Assembly (NCBI RefSeq): GCF_009299475.1
Contig: NZ_WBSN01000001.1
Span: 1-64,000, forward strand
Source of the DNA: Bifidobacterium avesanii
GTDB taxonomy: Bacteria; Actinomycetota; Actinomycetes; Actinomycetales; Bifidobacteriaceae
Length of the DNA: 64,000 bases
Reading direction: 5' to 3'
Position 1 is the first letter of the stretch. Each line of letters starts with the position of its first letter. The notes below the pieces were generated by a model. That model searched no databases. It worked only from the letters and a program-made list of their open reading frames with translations, and had not been told where the DNA came from. The position numbers were made by a program, and so were the translations under genes. This document shows, one piece after another, positions 63,323 to 64,000 of this stretch.

Positions 63323-63953
63323 GCCCCGTAGCTGCCTGTCGCCGCGCGCCCAACACGCCATCCACCGCGCGTCATTCGCCGCATGTTATCCACTGCATGT
63401 CATCCACTGCGCATCATCTGCCATGGCGTTTTCATGGCACTTGGCTTGGCACTCGGCCCGCAATACGGGCTGAAAACGACGAAATCCGGAATTCCAAGCG
63501 CGAAAAGGACGCCCCGGCGGGGGTTTGACGCTTGGAATCGCGGATTTCGTCGTTTTCAGCCCGTCATGTTCGCATTCGCCGGAATACTCGTGGCGCGTTT
63601 GTGCGCACTCATGTGCCGCACCCGTCACGCGTTCACGGCATGGTCGCGGCATGGCCGGTGACATGGTCGACGTTGGCATGCTCACCGTGGCAAAACCGTG
63701 GCAGGACCGTGCCAGAGTGGCCGCAGCGCGCGCTCATGGAGACTATCCGCGGGGCATTCACGGCACGTGCGCGACGGTCGGAACGCCGCAGCCATTCCGC
63801 GTACGTCCACGGCGCGCTCATGGCCCGTCCGCGGCACGCCGCACCGACTCACGTTGTCAATCGCTACACCTACGTAGTTACATAGGCTACAATCATCCTG
63901 ACGGTTTCCCGACGCCAGCGTGAAACCCCTCAACGAAGAAGGAGAGCAGCCCC
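63323..63953. other. Gene-poor region with a large palindrome
   Basis: Over 600 bases without a convincing gene. Several frames are open for 60-130 codons but none has a ribosome site or recognisable product. It contains the palindrome at 63465-63564 and repeated CATGG/CCATG-containing words. Near the right end, at 63869-63887, the imperfect dyad CCTACGTAGTTACATAGG and a TACAAT (63888-63893) may belong to the promoter of the next gene. Confidence 0.4.
63465..63564. repeat. 100-bp palindrome with 36-base arms
   Basis: Arms 63465-63500 and 63529-63564 are complementary except for two positions. The outer ends read ACGGGCTGAAAACGACGAAA and its complement. The 28-base loop holds a smaller CCCCG/CGGGG hairpin. 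It differs in sequence from the 118-bp and TTCCGTG families. Not adjacent to any gene end. Confidence 0.8.
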
Positions 63954-64000
63954 GTGGACGTGACGTTTCAGTATTTCCTCCAACAGGTGCTCTCGAATCC
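63954..64000 (+). CDS. Start of an unidentified gene, probably a membrane protein (continues beyond window)
   Basis: GTG 63954 follows GAAGGAGAG by about 9 bases and reads VDVTFQYFLQQVLSN to the window edge. Fifteen residues are too few to assign. The start resembles those of some multi-pass transporters, for example PTS ascorbate-type IIC proteins, but this is a guess. Confidence 0.5.
   Translation, partial: MDVTFQYFLQQVLSN

Overview
The window is a chromosomal segment of a high-GC actinobacterium, almost certainly a Bifidobacterium. The main reasons are a transketolase/transaldolase pair next to each other (bifid shunt), cytidylate kinase fused to the GTPase Der, an aminotransferase carrying its own N-terminal helix-turn-helix domain, hrcA-dnaJ behind a perfect CIRCE box, purH followed by a DUF3017 gene, and a general use of AGGAGG-type ribosome sites with some GTG/TTG and probably leaderless starts. 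No phage, insertion sequence, CRISPR array or rRNA is seen.

Layout. 1-7.3 kb is an eroded accessory stretch: an FtsX-type ABC transporter running off the left edge, a histidine kinase fused in frame to its response regulator, an Abi-family gene interrupted by an amber codon and preceded by a structured non-coding element, an FtsX permease remnant, a RelB/DinJ-type antitoxin with a frameshifted toxin, and a small helix-turn-helix/DUF2975 pair. 7.4-18.1 kb is core: YdcF-type protein, aroE, rapZ, whiA, pgk, tpiA, secG, a HAD phosphatase, a PH-domain protein, an acetyltransferase and a FGGY sugar kinase. 18.1-24.0 kb is a discrete cassette: a small membrane-anchored protein, an ABC ATPase and a 653-residue permease resembling bacteriocin-associated (lactococcin 972-type) exporters, and divergently a two-component system whose regulator gene is frameshifted. 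The cassette is bracketed by two copies of a composite palindromic repeat. 24.0-27.5 kb has an AAC(3)-family acetyltransferase, the HTH-aminotransferase and a complete toxin-antitoxin pair with a palindromic operator. 27.7-38.3 kb is metabolic and stress core: brnQ, tal, tkt, hrcA, dnaJ, fructosamine kinase, uppP and a PAC2 protein.

38.5-39.0 kb is a five-gene tRNA operon (Gly, Cys, Val, Val, Gly). 39.4-44.4 kb is a second signalling module: a CmpB-type membrane protein, a response regulator/histidine kinase pair and two tandem paralogous lipoproteins. 44.5-63.3 kb is core again: an MFS transporter, thrS, a HIT protein, a phosphatidyltransferase, yebC-ruvC-ruvA-ruvB-yajC-apt, sucC-sucD-DUF6350-purH-DUF3017, an aquaporin, a 23S pseudouridine synthase and cmk-der. 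The last 700 bases are gene-poor and hold a large palindrome before a gene that runs off the right edge.

Most operons are tightly packed with ATGA, GTGA or 8-base overlaps. Many intergenic gaps hold inverted repeats. Two families recur: 118-bp elements ending in CGATTTCTGACCT/AGGTCAGAAATCG, and stem-loops with the core CACGGAA/TTCCGTG. These, the RNA-like element before the Abi gene, the kinase-regulator fusion and the repeat-bracketed exporter cassette are the least ordinary parts of the window.
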